From Intrasporangiaceae bacterium (lineage in GTDB: Bacteria > Actinomycetota > Actinomycetes > Actinomycetales > Dermatophilaceae), in contig JAAYSB010000305.1 in NCBI GenBank assembly GCA_012518475.1, forward strand, positions 1 to 5,611: a stretch of 5,611 nucleotides of DNA. Direction: 5' to 3'. Positions 4,550 through 5,611 of this stretch are shown here, in pieces. How positions within the stretch are numbered: position 1 is the first letter of the stretch; each line of letters begins with the position of its first letter. The position numbers and the translations under genes were made by a program. The notes beneath the pieces were generated by a model. That model saw nothing but the letters and a program-made list of their open reading frames with translations. It had not been told where the DNA came from and searched no databases.

Positions 4550-5611
4550 CGGCCGAACCGCTTGAGCCGCAGGGAGTTCAGGACGACGAGGACCGACGAG
4601 GCGGCCATCGCGCCACCGGCGATCATCGGGTTGAGCAGGCCGGCCACGGCCAGAGGAATCGCTGCAGTGTTGTAGGCGAAGGCCCAGCCGAGGTTCTGCT
4701 TGATCGTCCGCAGCGTCGCCCGGGACAGCCCGATCGCCGTCGGGACGGCCGAGAGGTCGGTCCGCATGAGAACGATGTCCGCGGAGTTCATCGCGACATC
4801 CGTGCCCGAGCCCATCGCCAGGCCGAGGTCGGCCTGGGCGAGTGCGGCAGCGTCGTTGACGCCGTCGCCGACCATGGCGACGACCTTGCCCTCCTGCTGG
4901 AGCCGCTCGACGACGGCGTGCTTGTCCTCGGGTCGCACGTCGGCGATCACCCGGTCCGCGGGGATCCCGACCTGGCGCGCGACGGCTCGGGCAGCACGCT
5001 CGTTGTCACCCGTGAGGAGGTATGCGGTGAGCCCCTGGGCGGCGAGGTCGGCCAGAGCCGAGGCGCTCGTCTCACGGATCGTGTCGGTGACCGTGAGGGC
5101 GGCGCGTGCGCGTCCGTCCCACCCGAGATAGACCGTCGTGCCCGGGACGGAGTCACCCGTGGGCCGGAGGGAGTCCGGGACGGCGTCGAACAGGTCGGCG
5201 CGTCCGACGACCACCTCCTGCTCTGCTCGGCTGCCGATGACCGTGGCCCGGGCTCCGGAGCCGGTGAGGGACTCGAAGTCGGCGATGCGTGGCAGCCGGA
5301 GGCCGCGGGCTGAGGCGGCTGTGACGATGGCCTGGGCGATCGGGTGCTCAGAGCCGCTCTCGACGGCGGCAGCGGCGGTCAGGGCCGCCTCCTCGCCGAG
5401 CCGACCGTCGGTGACGATCGAGTGCAGCGCCATCTCCCCGGTCGTCACGGTTCCCGTCTTGTCGATGAGTGCGGTGTTGACGCGGCGGGTGTCCTCGAGG
5501 ATCTGGGGGCCCTTGATGAGGACGCCGAGCTCTGCGCCGCGACCGGTGCCGACGAGCAGCGCCGTGGGCGTCGCGAGTCCGAGGGCACAGGGACAGGCGA
5601 TGATGAGGACC
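4543..5611 (-). CDS. copA: Cu(I)-type P1B ATPase, C-terminal part (partial at right edge)
   Basis: The frame is open to the right edge, so the N-terminus, any metal-binding domains and the first membrane helices are outside the window; 355 residues are seen. Numbering from the first visible codon, the metal-path motif CPC is at 6-8 (IIACPCALGLATPTALLVGTG), the phosphorylation site DKTGTVT at 50-56 with D50, the P1B-specific SEHP at 87-90, TGDN at 200-203 and the hinge GDGVND at 248-253. Two final membrane helices carry YN (313-314) and MAASS (335-339). CPC with YN and MxxSS is the Cu(I) (P1B-1) signature, so the protein should export Cu+ across the membrane using ATP. All catalytic residues in view are present. 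An in-frame GTG at 5448 lies inside DKTGTVT and is not a start. Promoter, chaperone and regulator genes are not in view. The silver or mixed Cu/Ag version cannot be told apart by sequence. Confidence 0.96.
   Translation of the reverse strand, partial: VLIIACPCALGLATPTALLVGTGRGAELGVLIKGPQILEDTRRVNTALIDKTGTVTTGEMALHSIVTDGRLGEEAALTAAAAVESGSEHPIAQAIVTAASARGLRLPRIADFESLTGSGARATVIGSRAEQEVVVGRADLFDAVPDSLRPTGDSVPGTTVYLGWDGRARAALTVTDTIRETSASALADLAAQGLTAYLLTGDNERAARAVARQVGIPADRVIADVRPEDKHAVVERLQQEGKVVAMVGDGVNDAAALAQADLGLAMGSGTDVAMNSADIVLMRTDLSAVPTAIGLSRATLRTIKQNLGWAFAYNTAAIPLAVAGLLNPMIAGGAMAASSVLVVLNSLRLKRFGRS

Noticed and set aside
5446..5448. GTG at 5448 as the start of a short P-type ATPase
   Set aside because: It falls inside the DKTGTVT phosphorylation motif, and the frame continues upstream with CPC and membrane helix sequence to the window edge, so the gene is cut by the window and not truncated in nature as far as can be seen.
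1..5611. Mobile element, toxin-antitoxin, phage-defence or CRISPR content
   Set aside because: No transposase, integrase, nuclease or repeat-spacer pattern was found in any credible frame; the recognised genes are housekeeping, metal-transport and surface functions.

Overview
The window is GC-rich DNA in the style of an actinobacterium. Coding frames favour G or C at third positions so strongly that most genes cast long false open frames on the opposite strand. An E. coli-type PurB, a PfkB-family kinase of the actinobacterial 'hexose kinase' kind and a cell-wall-binding-repeat protein fit the order Micrococcales, but placement below the phylum is inference. No rRNA, tRNA, CRISPR array, insertion sequence or other mobile element was seen.

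Layout from left to right. (1) At 1-339 is the C-terminal end of an unrecognised plus-strand protein. (2) Meeting it head-on at 336-1400 (minus) is a membrane-anchored protein with three degenerate cell wall binding repeat 2 (CWB2) units; the two stop codons share the bases CTAG. (3) A 132-base divergent gap holds the start signals of the CWB2 gene and of a low-molecular-weight protein tyrosine phosphatase (1533-2039, plus). (4) The phosphatase is followed after 68 bases by purB (2108-3520, plus), adenylosuccinate lyase. (5) A near-perfect 38-base inverted repeat (3526-3563) lies between purB and a PfkB-family sugar kinase (3598-4533, plus), whose start looks leaderless. (6) Converging on the kinase with a 9-base gap is the C-terminal 355 residues of a Cu(I)-type P1B ATPase (4543-5611, minus), cut by the window edge.

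The genes do not form one obvious pathway. The phosphatase, purB and the kinase run in the same direction but may have separate promoters. PurB serves purine synthesis, the kinase serves sugar-phosphate metabolism, the ATPase serves copper export, and the phosphatase and CWB2 protein suggest a loose, unproven link to the cell surface.

I see no clear new multi-gene system. The points most worth a second look are the kinase's Asp-to-Glu change in its catalytic GAGD motif, the large palindrome in front of it, its leaderless-type start, and the small degenerate CWB2 protein.
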